Assembly (NCBI GenBank): GCA_910585265.1
Contig: CAJUCA010000002.1
Span: 1-64,000 of the forward strand
Origin: an uncultured Oscillospiraceae bacterium
GTDB lineage: Bacteria > Bacillota > Clostridia > Oscillospirales > Oscillospiraceae
Length of the DNA stretch: 64,000 bases
Direction: 5' to 3'
Under the pieces are notes generated by a model. That model had not been told where the DNA came from, searched no databases, and saw only the letters and a list, made by a program, of their open reading frames with translations. Positions within the stretch are counted from its first letter, which is position 1. Every line of letters begins with the position of its first letter. Position numbers and translations under genes: made by a program. This document shows positions 50,809 through 58,663 of the stretch, in pieces.

Positions 50809-51705
50809 ATGTCCAATGAGCTCAGGAAGGTGGAGTATCAGTCCATCTCCGGCATCCAGGTCGAATTGGATGCGGATACCGTTATCAAGTATTGCGCCAG
50901 GGGCAACGGCAACATCACGCCGCAGGAGGTGGCCCTGTTCCTCCGCACCTGTCAGGCCAAGCGCTTGGACCCCCTGGAGAACGGCGAGGTGTACCTCATC
51001 AAGTATGACAACACCAAGCCCGCCCAGATTGTCGTGGGCAAACACGCCTACCTCCGCCGGGCGGACCGCAACCCGGAGTACCGGGGCAAGAAGAGCGGCA
51101 TCGTCATCGTCCGGGACGGCAAGGTCATCCAGAAGGAAGGCTGCTGCCTGTATAAGGTTCTGAACGAGACCCTCATCGGCGGCTGGTGCCGGGTGTTCCG
51201 CCGGAGGGCTGGGGCCGATGTCGATGAGGAGTTCTACCGGGAGGTGGCCTTGGAGGAGTATAGCAGCGGACAAGCCAACTGGAAGGTTAAGCCCGCCACC
51301 ATGATTGAGAAGGTCGCCGTCAGCCAGTGTTTGCGGGATGCCTTCCCGAATGACTACGAGGGCCTGTACTCTGAGGACGAGATGCTGGCGTCCGGGGCAA
51401 TCCCGGCGGAGTACACCGTGGTGGAGGACGGGGACGCCCCTGCGCCGGAACCTCCCCCGGAAGACCCCGTTATCTCTGTCAAGCAGCGTGAGGCCCTGTT
51501 CGAGTTGGCCCGCAACCACTTCGACGCCGATGTTGTCAACGATGTGGTCAGGAGCATCATCAGCGAGTTCGGTATGAACAGCACCAAGGGTATGACGACC
51601 AGCGTCTACAACCAGGTCATGGACCGGCTCAAGGAGACCATCGAGAACCTCTCGGAGGACGCCCCCGGTGGCGAGGAAGGCCCCGGCTCCGGCCAGGACC
51701 AGTGA
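50809..51705 (+). CDS. Bet-type single-strand annealing protein
   Basis: This 298-residue protein matches phage Bet/RecT-like annealases: LFLRTCQAKRLDPLENGEVY, LIKYDNTKPAQIVVGKHAYL and RADRNPEYRGKKSG. It pairs complementary strands during phage recombination with the upstream nuclease. A Pro/Glu-rich linker and a C-terminal helical tail (about 220-298) follow the core. TTAGGAGG is just upstream. Confidence 0.85.
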   Translation: MSNELRKVEYQSISGIQVELDADTVIKYCARGNGNITPQEVALFLRTCQAKRLDPLENGEVYLIKYDNTKPAQIVVGKHAYLRRADRNPEYRGKKSGIVIVRDGKVIQKEGCCLYKVLNETLIGGWCRVFRRRAGADVDEEFYREVALEEYSSGQANWKVKPATMIEKVAVSQCLRDAFPNDYEGLYSEDEMLASGAIPAEYTVVEDGDAPAPEPPPEDPVISVKQREALFELARNHFDADVVNDVVRSIISEFGMNSTKGMTTSVYNQVMDRLKETIENLSEDAPGGEEGPGSGQDQ

Positions 51706-51758
51706 ACAACTCAGGGGGGGGGCGGGTCCTCCGCCCCCCGTAAAGGCAGGTGATACGA

Positions 51759-52568
51759 ATGGTGTGGATAAGTATGTACCGGGAGCTCCTGACGCACCCG
51801 AAGCTCCGAAAGTTCATGCGGTCATCCGGGCTCTCCAGAAACGAGGCCGCCGGTACGCTCTTCTCCGTATGGGCCTGGGGGGTTGATAACGCCGAAAGGA
51901 ACGGAATGATCCTGGAGGCAGACAGGCGGGACATAGCTGATGTCATTTCCGCCGGTTCCGGTCTCTCGGACGGAGTGAAGCCGTCCAAGGTGGTTGACAG
52001 CATGGTCGAGTCCGGCTGGATAGATGAGCTCGACGGCCACCTGTATCTGCACGACTGGGATGAATGGCAGGAGATGTACTACCGCTTCATCGACAAGAGG
52101 GAGAAGGATACGGCCAGAAAGCGTCGGGCCAGGGAAGCAGAGAAGGAAGCGGCTGGGCTCCCCCCGCCGTCCCCACCTGCCCCGCCTCCGCCCGTTCCTC
52201 CCCCGTCCTCTGAGGAGGAACGGGCGGAAGAGCCCAGGGATAAGTCCAAGAAGGCGACGAAGCCGAAACCGGAGAAGAAGAAATACGGCGATTTCGTCAG
52301 CATGACGGAGGAGGAGTACGGCAAGCTCGTCAGCGAGTATGGGCAGGAGGCGGCCAAGCGTATGGTCGAAATCCTGAACAACTACAAGGGGGCCACCGGT
52401 AAGCCGTACAAGAGCGACTATCTGGCTATCCTGAACTGGGTGGTCAAGCGCATCAAGGAGGAGTCCCCGACCCTCATCAGGCCGAAACCGTCAGAAACCT
52501 CGGCATCTGGTCATGATGGCTCCCCGGTCCCGGAAGAATGGAGGAATTTCAGACGTGGAGAGGCTTAA
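51759..52568 (+). CDS. Phage replisome organiser / DnaD-like replication protein
   Basis: The 269-residue protein has a winged-helix N-terminus as in phage replisome organisers (MVWISMYRELLTHPKLRKFM, SWDE-like LHDWDEWQEMYYRFIDKREK), a very Pro-rich linker (about 130-150), a Lys-rich part, and a C-terminal DnaD-like module (YGQEAAKRMVEILNNYKGA, SDYLAILNWVVKR). It would bind the phage origin and load the helicase with the next protein. The start at 51759 has AGGTGA upstream. Confidence 0.8.
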   Translation: MVWISMYRELLTHPKLRKFMRSSGLSRNEAAGTLFSVWAWGVDNAERNGMILEADRRDIADVISAGSGLSDGVKPSKVVDSMVESGWIDELDGHLYLHDWDEWQEMYYRFIDKREKDTARKRRAREAEKEAAGLPPPSPPAPPPPVPPPSSEEERAEEPRDKSKKATKPKPEKKKYGDFVSMTEEEYGKLVSEYGQEAAKRMVEILNNYKGATGKPYKSDYLAILNWVVKRIKEESPTLIRPKPSETSASGHDGSPVPEEWRNFRRGEA

Positions 52569-53430
52569 TTTTGGTCTGCTGTCCCCCGTCATCGAAGCGG
52601 CGGCCAGGGAGAACGCCAAGGTGGAGGGTGACTACTTTGACGAAGAGGGGTTCCTGTGCTGCGGGAAATGCCACACCAGAAAACAGTGTGAGGTCAAGCT
52701 CCCGGAAGGTCTGGGCCGGGGCAGAACGGAGCGGTTCCCCGTCATGTGCGAGTGCCGCCGTAAGGCCGTCGAAGCTGAGGAAGCGGCGGAGCTCAAGCGC
52801 AAGGAGATGGAGGTCGTCCAACGTCTCAGGAAGGAGAGCCTGATGAGCCCCCGGTTCGAGGAAGCTACCTTCCAGAACTTCCGGGTGGATCAGGCCAACG
52901 CCTACAACCTGAAGCTGTGCCGCCGGTATGCGGAGCACTTCGACAAGATGGTGGAGAAGAACCAGGGGCTCATCTTCTATGGAGATGTGGGGACCGGGAA
53001 GACCTTTGCGGCGGCCTGTATCGCCAATCACCTTCTGTCCCGTGGGGTCCCGGTGGTGATGACATCCTTCATCAAGCTGCTGAGCTCCATGCAGACCTTC
53101 GGTAACGACAACGAGCGCCTGATTGCCAACCTGAACCGGGCGAAGTTGCTTATCATCGACGACCTGGGGGCTGAGCGGGATACGGACTTCGCACAGGAGC
53201 ACGTCTACAACATCATCGACAGCAGGTATCGGGCCAAGCTGCCCCTCATCATCACCACGAACATGACCATCCAGGAGATACGGGAGCCCAACAGCACCCG
53301 GTACGCAAGGATTTATGACCGGCTCTCGAAGATGCTCCCCATGGAATTTGCCGGCGGTTCCTGGCGCAAGGATGATGCAGCCCGCAGTCTCACGGAAATG
53401 AAGAAATTTTTGGAGGGAAACGATGGATAG
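52555..53430 (+). CDS. DnaC-like helicase loader ATPase
   Basis: This 291-residue AAA+ protein has an N-terminal Cys-rich zinc-binding region (CCGKCHTRKQC and MCECRRKAVE), then Walker A GDVGTGKTFAA near residue 142, Walker B LLIIDDLGAE and sensor I ITTNMT. It loads the replicative helicase. The start is taken as GTG at 52555 because GGAGG is ten bases upstream. It overlaps the replisome organiser by 14 bases. Confidence 0.88.
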   Translation: MERLNFGLLSPVIEAAARENAKVEGDYFDEEGFLCCGKCHTRKQCEVKLPEGLGRGRTERFPVMCECRRKAVEAEEAAELKRKEMEVVQRLRKESLMSPRFEEATFQNFRVDQANAYNLKLCRRYAEHFDKMVEKNQGLIFYGDVGTGKTFAAACIANHLLSRGVPVVMTSFIKLLSSMQTFGNDNERLIANLNRAKLLIIDDLGAERDTDFAQEHVYNIIDSRYRAKLPLIITTNMTIQEIREPNSTRYARIYDRLSKMLPMEFAGGSWRKDDAARSLTEMKKFLEGNDG

Positions 53431-53614
53431 AATTTACATCGGACTGGAGGCCGACCGGCTGGCCGTTGCCTCCATCCTGGTCAAGAACAAGTACACGGTC
53501 CGGCAGGGCTCCCAGCGCCGGGGCACCGGCAAGAGCTACGATTACTTCCTGGAGTACGATCGGAACCCGGACGCCGACACCCCGAAGAAGGGAGCCGGGA
53601 CGGATGAGGGCTAA
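53423..53614 (+). CDS. Small phage protein
   Basis: This 63-residue protein begins MDRIYIGLEADRLAVASILV and has no recognised family. It overlaps the loader gene by eight bases and the RusA gene by 11. Confidence 0.55.
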   Translation: MDRIYIGLEADRLAVASILVKNKYTVRQGSQRRGTGKSYDYFLEYDRNPDADTPKKGAGTDEG

Positions 53615-54038
53615 CTTCTGCATCCTCGGAGAGCCACAGGGGAAGGGGCGTCCCAGGTTCTCCACCGTCTGCGGCCACGCAAAGCCCAGGACGCCGGAAG
53701 AGACGGTCCTGTATGAGAATTTGGTCAAGACCGAGTACCGCCGCCAGACCCACGAGCTCCGGTTCCCGGATGACGCCATGCTGGATGTCAGGGTAATCGC
53801 CTACTACTCCATTCCGAGGTCCGTCAGCAAGAAGAAGCGTCAGGCCATGCTTGACCACAAAATCCGCCCCACGAAGAAGCCCGACTTCGACAACATCGGC
53901 AAGGTCATCTGCGACGCCCTGAACAAGATCGCCTACCGGGATGACTCCCAGATTGTGGACGCTCAGGTTCGGAAGTTTTACAGTGACCGGCCCCGTGTGG
54001 TCGTCACAATCATGGAATGTGGAGGTGCGACGCCATGA
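53604..54038 (+). CDS. rusA: RusA-family Holliday junction resolvase
   Basis: This 144-residue protein has the RusA plan: GEPQGKGRPRFS near the start and the metal-binding segment KKPDFDNIGKVICDALN with DDSQI after it. It cuts Holliday junctions during phage recombination and replication. The start at 53604 lies inside the previous small gene. A longer upstream frame is a shadow. Confidence 0.9.
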   Translation: MRANFCILGEPQGKGRPRFSTVCGHAKPRTPEETVLYENLVKTEYRRQTHELRFPDDAMLDVRVIAYYSIPRSVSKKKRQAMLDHKIRPTKKPDFDNIGKVICDALNKIAYRDDSQIVDAQVRKFYSDRPRVVVTIMECGGATP

Positions 54039-54262
54039 AAGATGTGGCCTGGGGTGTCATCCACGGGGAGGGCACCATCGTCTGCAAGTGTGACCGGTGT
54101 GGTAAGAAGGAGGAGTACCCCTTCGACAACGGCCACCCAGACTTCAAATCGTTCCAGAAGAAGCTCTTCGGCATGGGCTGGAAATCGGCCCAGGTCTTCG
54201 GAGAGTGGCACGACTTCTGCTGCGAGGATTGCCGCAACGAGTACATCAAGAACAACACATAG
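54035..54262 (+). CDS. Small zinc-binding phage protein
   Basis: The 75-residue product has Cys pairs CKCDRCGKKEEY and FCCEDCRNEY, a probable zinc finger. GGAGG precedes the ATG, which overlaps the rusA stop (ATGA). Function is unknown. Confidence 0.62.
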   Translation: MKDVAWGVIHGEGTIVCKCDRCGKKEEYPFDNGHPDFKSFQKKLFGMGWKSAQVFGEWHDFCCEDCRNEYIKNNT

Positions 54263-54274
54263 GAGGAACAGATT

Positions 54275-55162
54275 ATGACAGCTCAGAACATCTACCCGCT
54301 GTCCCTGAACGGGGACACCTTCAACGCCCTGAAGTCCGACTACGACGCCATGCTCCGCCAGACCCTCACCAAGATGGAGGACCTGAAGGTGGAGGACGCT
54401 ACCATCACCGTCAAGGTGGCTGTGACGCTGGAGAAGGATCAGGCCCGTGACTTCCAGGCCAACGGCTACGATGCCATGCGGGACATCGTGAAGCCCACGT
54501 TCAAGCACGAAATCAGTACCGTCATGCAGGTCAAGGACAAGAAGAGCGGCTCACTGGGCGGGACCATGGAGCTGGTCTGGGACCAGGAGCTCGGCCAGTA
54601 CGTCATGCGGCCCATCGACAACGGCCAGACCACCTTGTTCGACCAGCCCGGCGGAAGCACCGGCTCCGTCGTGGATGCCGAGTACACTGTCGTCGATGAT
54701 ACCCCGGCGCTCCCGGCCGGTGCCTCCGCTCTCCCGGCCCCGCAGGAGGAGCCCGAGGACGGAGGCCAGGAGAGCGAGGAGCTCAAGGAGCGGTGGGACA
54801 CCTTCTACTGGCTCCTAAATTTCGATGGCACCCCCATGAAGGTGCTGGAGGCCATGGGCAACTACACGGTGCGTACGGAGGCCAACAAGGTCATCCTCAC
54901 CTCGGCCAACCATCATACCACCCTGTACTGTTCCGGCGAAATCCTGAGCTCCCACGTCGGTCACAGGCTGGTTTGTAAGGCATCTGGCAAGGTGGAAGGC
55001 AACCCGAACACCATCTCCATCATCTGCGAGGAGTGCGACGAGACCCTGTTTGAGCTCCATTCCCCGGCGTGGACCGCTGACGAGGAGCCTGTGGAGCCCG
55101 TCGAGGAGGACCCGGAGGACTACCCGTATGAAGAGCCGGGCGAGGAGGGTAAAGAGGAATGA
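54275..55162 (+). CDS. Phage protein of unknown function with acidic tail
   Basis: This 295-residue protein has an N-terminal domain of about 125 residues (NIYPLSLNGDTFNALKSDYD), a Pro/Ala-rich linker, a C-terminal domain with a Cys-pair (IICEEC) and a strongly acidic tail. Gene neighbours give no role. Confidence 0.6.
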   Translation: MTAQNIYPLSLNGDTFNALKSDYDAMLRQTLTKMEDLKVEDATITVKVAVTLEKDQARDFQANGYDAMRDIVKPTFKHEISTVMQVKDKKSGSLGGTMELVWDQELGQYVMRPIDNGQTTLFDQPGGSTGSVVDAEYTVVDDTPALPAGASALPAPQEEPEDGGQESEELKERWDTFYWLLNFDGTPMKVLEAMGNYTVRTEANKVILTSANHHTTLYCSGEILSSHVGHRLVCKASGKVEGNPNTISIICEECDETLFELHSPAWTADEEPVEPVEEDPEDYPYEEPGEEGKEE

Positions 55163-55917
55163 ACGACACCAAGATCGAGTGGTGCGACATGACCTGGAAC
55201 CCCGTTACCGGCTGCCTCCACGGGTGCGAATACTGCTACGCCAAAAAAGTCGCCCATCGCTTCGACGGCAAGGTATTCGATACGTCGCCTCTTCCCGGTG
55301 GCCTCCATGTTTTGGAGGACAGACCGCCGTGGCCCCCGTACCCCTACGGCTTTGCCCCCACGTTTCACCGCTACCGGCTGGGAGACCCGGCCAGTAAGAC
55401 CAAGGGCAAGACCATTTTCGTCTGTTCCATGGCGGACCTCTTCGGTTCGTGGGTCCCGACGAAATGGATTGTCGATGTCCTGGATGCCTGTCTCGCCGCT
55501 CCTCAGCATCGCTATCTGTTCCTGACGAAGAACCCCAAGCGGTATCTGGAGCTGGATGAGATGGCGCTCCTTCCGCTCCAGGGCAATTTCTGGTACGGCT
55601 CTACTGTCACCTCCCCGTCTACGGATTATTTTACATGGTCATATACATTCAACACATTCGCCAGCATTGAGCCGTTGCTTGAGCCGTTTGGTAATTCGTA
55701 CAGCGACCAAACTAGGTCTCTTGGATGGGTCATTATCGGTGCTGAGACCGGGAACCGGAAGGGAAAGGTGATCCCGGATAAGGCATGGGTTCAGGAAATT
55801 CAGGAGTATTGCCGGGAGAATGACATTCCGGTATTTATGAAGGATAGCCTTATCCCCATCATGGGAGAGGCTGGTATGGTCAGGGAGTTCCCGTGGGAAG
55901 GAGGATGCAGGGCATGA
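55159..55917 (+). CDS. Phage Gp37/Gp68-family protein (DUF5131, radical-SAM-like)
   Basis: This 252-residue protein begins with TKIEWCDMTWNPVTGC, then HGCEYCYAKKVAHRF, a Cys cluster resembling the radical-SAM CxxxCxxC motif, and contains MADLFGSWVP and LFLTKNPKRY. The family is common in phages but has no proven reaction. A part in the middle (about 55615-55720) is poorer in GC than the flanks. The start overlaps the previous stop (ATGA). Confidence 0.8.
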   Translation: MNDTKIEWCDMTWNPVTGCLHGCEYCYAKKVAHRFDGKVFDTSPLPGGLHVLEDRPPWPPYPYGFAPTFHRYRLGDPASKTKGKTIFVCSMADLFGSWVPTKWIVDVLDACLAAPQHRYLFLTKNPKRYLELDEMALLPLQGNFWYGSTVTSPSTDYFTWSYTFNTFASIEPLLEPFGNSYSDQTRSLGWVIIGAETGNRKGKVIPDKAWVQEIQEYCRENDIPVFMKDSLIPIMGEAGMVREFPWEGGCRA

Positions 55918-56285
55918 CGATTAAGGATTTTACGGTCGGCCAGACCGCCTACGCCATGGGCGACGGTTACAGCACCATGATAGATAAATATAGCGTTTCG
56001 GAAGTGCGGGTCGAAAAAGTCGGCCGCAAATACGTTACCATCGCCGGGAATTGGGGAGAGCAGTTTGAGGAAACTTCTGCGAGCAGGTCATACCTCATTG
56101 AGCATAGGGATTGTGGTACGCCCAGGCTCCTTTTCCCGTCCCGCAAGGCGGTGGACGACTACATTGAGCGTGAGGAGCTGAAAACGTGGGTGCGGACGGC
56201 GGCTGGATGGGGTAACATCGACCGATACACTCTTCATCAGCTTCGTGCCGTCAAAAAGATTTTAGAAGGAGAAAATGAGGAATGA
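55914..56285 (+). CDS. Phage protein of unknown function
   Basis: This 123-residue protein starts MTIKDFTVGQTAYAMGDGYS and is beta-rich at the N-terminus, like small SH3-type barrels, then helical. AAGGAGG lies nine bases before the ATG. Four-base overlaps on both sides show translational coupling. Confidence 0.6.
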   Translation: MTIKDFTVGQTAYAMGDGYSTMIDKYSVSEVRVEKVGRKYVTIAGNWGEQFEETSASRSYLIEHRDCGTPRLLFPSRKAVDDYIEREELKTWVRTAAGWGNIDRYTLHQLRAVKKILEGENEE

Positions 56286-56866
56286 AAGAAAAGTTCCTGG
56301 AAATCTACCGTGAGAATATCACCCGTCCCGGTGCCGAGGAGTTCCTGAAGTGGCTGGAGTCCACCGACTTCTTCACGGCCCCGGCCAGCACCCGCTTCCA
56401 CCTGTCCCGCCCCGGTGGGCTGGTGGAGCACAGCGTCCATGTCTACGAGCGTCTGAGCGCCCTGAAGGAAAGCGAGTGGAACTTCCACCCGGATATGGAC
56501 CTGTCCGATGAGACCATCGCCATTGTCGGCCTCTTGCATGACATCTGCAAGGCGAACTTCTACGGCGTAGAAATGCGGAACCGTAAGAACGAACAGGGCA
56601 AGTGGGAGCAGTACCCCTTCTACATCGTGAATGACCGGCTCCCCTACGGCCACGGCGAGAAATCGGTCTACATCATCTCCAGTTTCATGAAGCTCAGCAG
56701 GGAGGAGGCCATGGCGATCCGCTGGCACATGGGCTTCTCCGACAACGAGTTTAAGGCTGGCGGCTTCTCCGTCGGAAATGCCTTCGAGAAGTTCCCCCTA
56801 GCGGTGCTGACCCACATCGCCGACCTCCAGGCTACCTACCTGGACGAAGGAGATGAGGAGGCATGA
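56282..56866 (+). CDS. HD-domain phosphohydrolase
   Basis: This 194-residue protein contains the HD metal site: GGLVEHSVHVYE (first His), LLHDICKANF (His-Asp) and YGHGEKSV, followed by IRWHMG. Such proteins hydrolyse nucleotide phosphates or cyclic nucleotides. In a phage operon it may alter the nucleotide pool or remove an alarm nucleotide of host defence. Substrate is not readable. Confidence 0.8.
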   Translation: MKEKFLEIYRENITRPGAEEFLKWLESTDFFTAPASTRFHLSRPGGLVEHSVHVYERLSALKESEWNFHPDMDLSDETIAIVGLLHDICKANFYGVEMRNRKNEQGKWEQYPFYIVNDRLPYGHGEKSVYIISSFMKLSREEAMAIRWHMGFSDNEFKAGGFSVGNAFEKFPLAVLTHIADLQATYLDEGDEEA

Positions 56867-57345
56867 AGAAAGGTTACGGAGATATGTATGAAGACCAGTA
56901 CAGACATATTTCTGCCAGACTTATGAGACTGGATGAATTGAACTTGAGCATACAGAAAGTATCTGGATACACCGTAGAACAGTTATTTCAGATGTTTTTG
57001 TCAGGCTATGAGTTGAAACCTCCAGAATATCAGAGCATTGAAAATATCAGTAAAGTAGTAGGTGTAAAAGTGATGAACGAGTTGAGCGTGTTTCAAAGGG
57101 CCATCGCTACATGGGGTGAGGATGCCCAGATGAAGATGGTGCTGGAGGAGATGTCGGAACTTCAGAAGGAAATCTGCAAGTTCTGGCGTGGCAAGGACAA
57201 CCGGGACGCCATCGCCGACGAGGTGGCCGACGTGGAAATCATGCTCGGCCAGTTGAAGGTAATGCTGGACATCGGCGGCGATGTTGGGCGACACAAAACA
57301 ACGAAGCTGCTCCGCTTGCAGAAGAGATTGGAGGGGCAGGGATGA
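56863..57345 (+). CDS. MazG-like nucleotide pyrophosphohydrolase with low-GC N-terminal part
   Basis: This is a 160-residue protein. Its C-terminal half (about 80-155) has the MazG-type pattern EEMSELQKEICK and DEVADVEIMLGQLK, the Glu/Asp metal site of nucleoside triphosphate pyrophosphohydrolases. The first 75 codons are clearly AT-richer than the second half and all neighbours, so the gene looks like a recent join. It follows the HD phosphohydrolase by overlap, and both may act on nucleotides. Confidence 0.72.
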   Translation: MKKGYGDMYEDQYRHISARLMRLDELNLSIQKVSGYTVEQLFQMFLSGYELKPPEYQSIENISKVVGVKVMNELSVFQRAIATWGEDAQMKMVLEEMSELQKEICKFWRGKDNRDAIADEVADVEIMLGQLKVMLDIGGDVGRHKTTKLLRLQKRLEGQG

Positions 57346-57674
57346 GCGAAGTAATCCGTGTCCCCGCCCGGCTGTCCGGCGTCTCGGACGGCGTGGAGCT
57401 CCGGGCCAAGTGTTCCGTCGCCAGATACCGCATCAAGAACAGCGTGGCCGTCAGTGTCAAGGGTAAACCCCGGCTCCACCCCTGTAAAATCATGGCTAGC
57501 TACTCTGAGGGTACAGTGTCGGTGTCGGTCCCAGAAACGTCCTTCAGCGTGACCGTCCGTTTGGATGAGGTCATGGCGGTCCTGAAAGAGGCGGCAGATG
57601 CCAGCCGGTCGGCTGAGGATATGCTTCAGGAGGAAAGAGACCATGCCCAAGAATGTGCAGCCCCGCAGGGGTGA
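57342..57674 (+). CDS. Phage protein of unknown function upstream of PemK/MazF
   Basis: This 110-residue protein starts MSEVIRVPARLSGVSDGVEL and has a beta-rich core and an acidic helical C-terminus (LDEVMAVLKEAADASRSAED). Its end overlaps the PemK/MazF-like gene by 32 bases. Position and acidic tail would suit an antitoxin, but no MazE-type DNA-binding domain is seen. Confidence 0.55.
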   Translation: MSEVIRVPARLSGVSDGVELRAKCSVARYRIKNSVAVSVKGKPRLHPCKIMASYSEGTVSVSVPETSFSVTVRLDEVMAVLKEAADASRSAEDMLQEERDHAQECAAPQG

Positions 57675-57999
57675 CATCTTCATGGCGGACCTCGCCAGAG
57701 ACCCGCTTACTCGTCAGAGCGGGGTCCGCCCGGTGGTCATCATCCAGAACGACCGGGGCAACGTGAACAGTGGCAGCGTGATTGCCGTCATCGTAACCAG
57801 CAGCCACAAGAAGAAACTGCCTACCCATGTCCACCTGTATCCCCGCCATGGGGTCAAGCGTCCCAGCACGGCCCTGTGCGAGCACATCATCACCATCGAG
57901 AAGAGCTGCTTGCTGAACCACCTGGGAACCATTGTGAACACGGACGCTGAGTGCCAGATTGATGACGCTCTCCGGGTCAGCATCGGGTTGAGGGCATAA
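57643..57999 (+). CDS. PemK/MazF-family endoribonuclease toxin-like protein
   Basis: This 118-residue protein has the family start PRRGDIFMADL, the core SGVRPVVIIQNDRGNVNSG (catalytic Arg), VIAVIVTSSHKKKLPTHV (Thr and Ser) and ALCEHIITIEK. MazF-type proteins cut mRNA at short motifs. AGGAGG precedes the ATG at 57643. No recognised antitoxin gene is adjacent. In prophages such genes may be addiction or anti-phage functions. Confidence 0.85.
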   Translation: MPKNVQPRRGDIFMADLARDPLTRQSGVRPVVIIQNDRGNVNSGSVIAVIVTSSHKKKLPTHVHLYPRHGVKRPSTALCEHIITIEKSCLLNHLGTIVNTDAECQIDDALRVSIGLRA

Positions 58000-58096
58000 A
58001 AAGAGCAGCCCCGCCTCCCGAAGGAGCCGAAGCCGCTACATGATCTGCAACTTCATTGTAGCATAATTCCTTGAGAAGTCAAGAGGAGGCAAGGGC

Positions 58097-58663
58097 ATGA
58101 AGAAAAAACCAATCAGTACCACACTCACCACTGAGCAGCGCAGGGAAATCATCGGTATGGCTTCTCAGGTCGCCATAGAGCAGTATCAAAAGGCCGCCGA
58201 ACGTGCCAAGCAGACCGCCAGGGATAAACGCCTCCACAACACGAAACTGTTGATGGAGAAGTACCGCAGTTTTGTCATACATAGCGAGAGTGCCGTATAT
58301 GACGCTGCCCAGGTAGACGATGATTTCGACCTGGATGACCTGCTGGAGCTCATGGACTGCGGAACCGGGGATAGGGAACTGGCTGTAACCAGCGTCCGGG
58401 AAAGTGCAGCCCGCACCCGCATCCTGGTCCACCACATCAACCGGATGCTGGACTACTTCAAGTACCGCTGCGATCACTCCCCAAAGCCGGAGGACGCCCG
58501 ACGGTACAGAATCATCCACTACTCATACCTCGCTGAGGAAAAGGAGCAGAAAACCTTCCAGGAGCTCGCAGATGAAGAGAGTGTGGACATCAGCACCATC
58601 TACCGGGACCATAAGGCTGCGCTTCGTCAGTTGAGTGCCCTGATTTTTGGGTACTTTGAGTGA
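58097..58663 (+). CDS. ArpU-like / sigma-like late-gene regulator
   Basis: This 188-residue protein has a helical N-terminus and a C-terminal helix-turn-helix similar to sigma-70 region 4 (KTFQELADEESVDISTIYRD then HKAALRQLS). ArpU/RinA-type proteins with this plan switch on late phage genes and usually end the early operon, as here. AGAGGAGG precedes the ATG. Its end overlaps the convergent nuclease gene by 37 bases. Confidence 0.72.
   Translation: MKKKPISTTLTTEQRREIIGMASQVAIEQYQKAAERAKQTARDKRLHNTKLLMEKYRSFVIHSESAVYDAAQVDDDFDLDDLLELMDCGTGDRELAVTSVRESAARTRILVHHINRMLDYFKYRCDHSPKPEDARRYRIIHYSYLAEEKEQKTFQELADEESVDISTIYRDHKAALRQLSALIFGYFE

Noticed and set aside
57342-57674. MazE-type antitoxin assignment
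   Set aside because: No AbrB-like, RHH or HTH DNA-binding motif is visible, so the gene is left as unknown.
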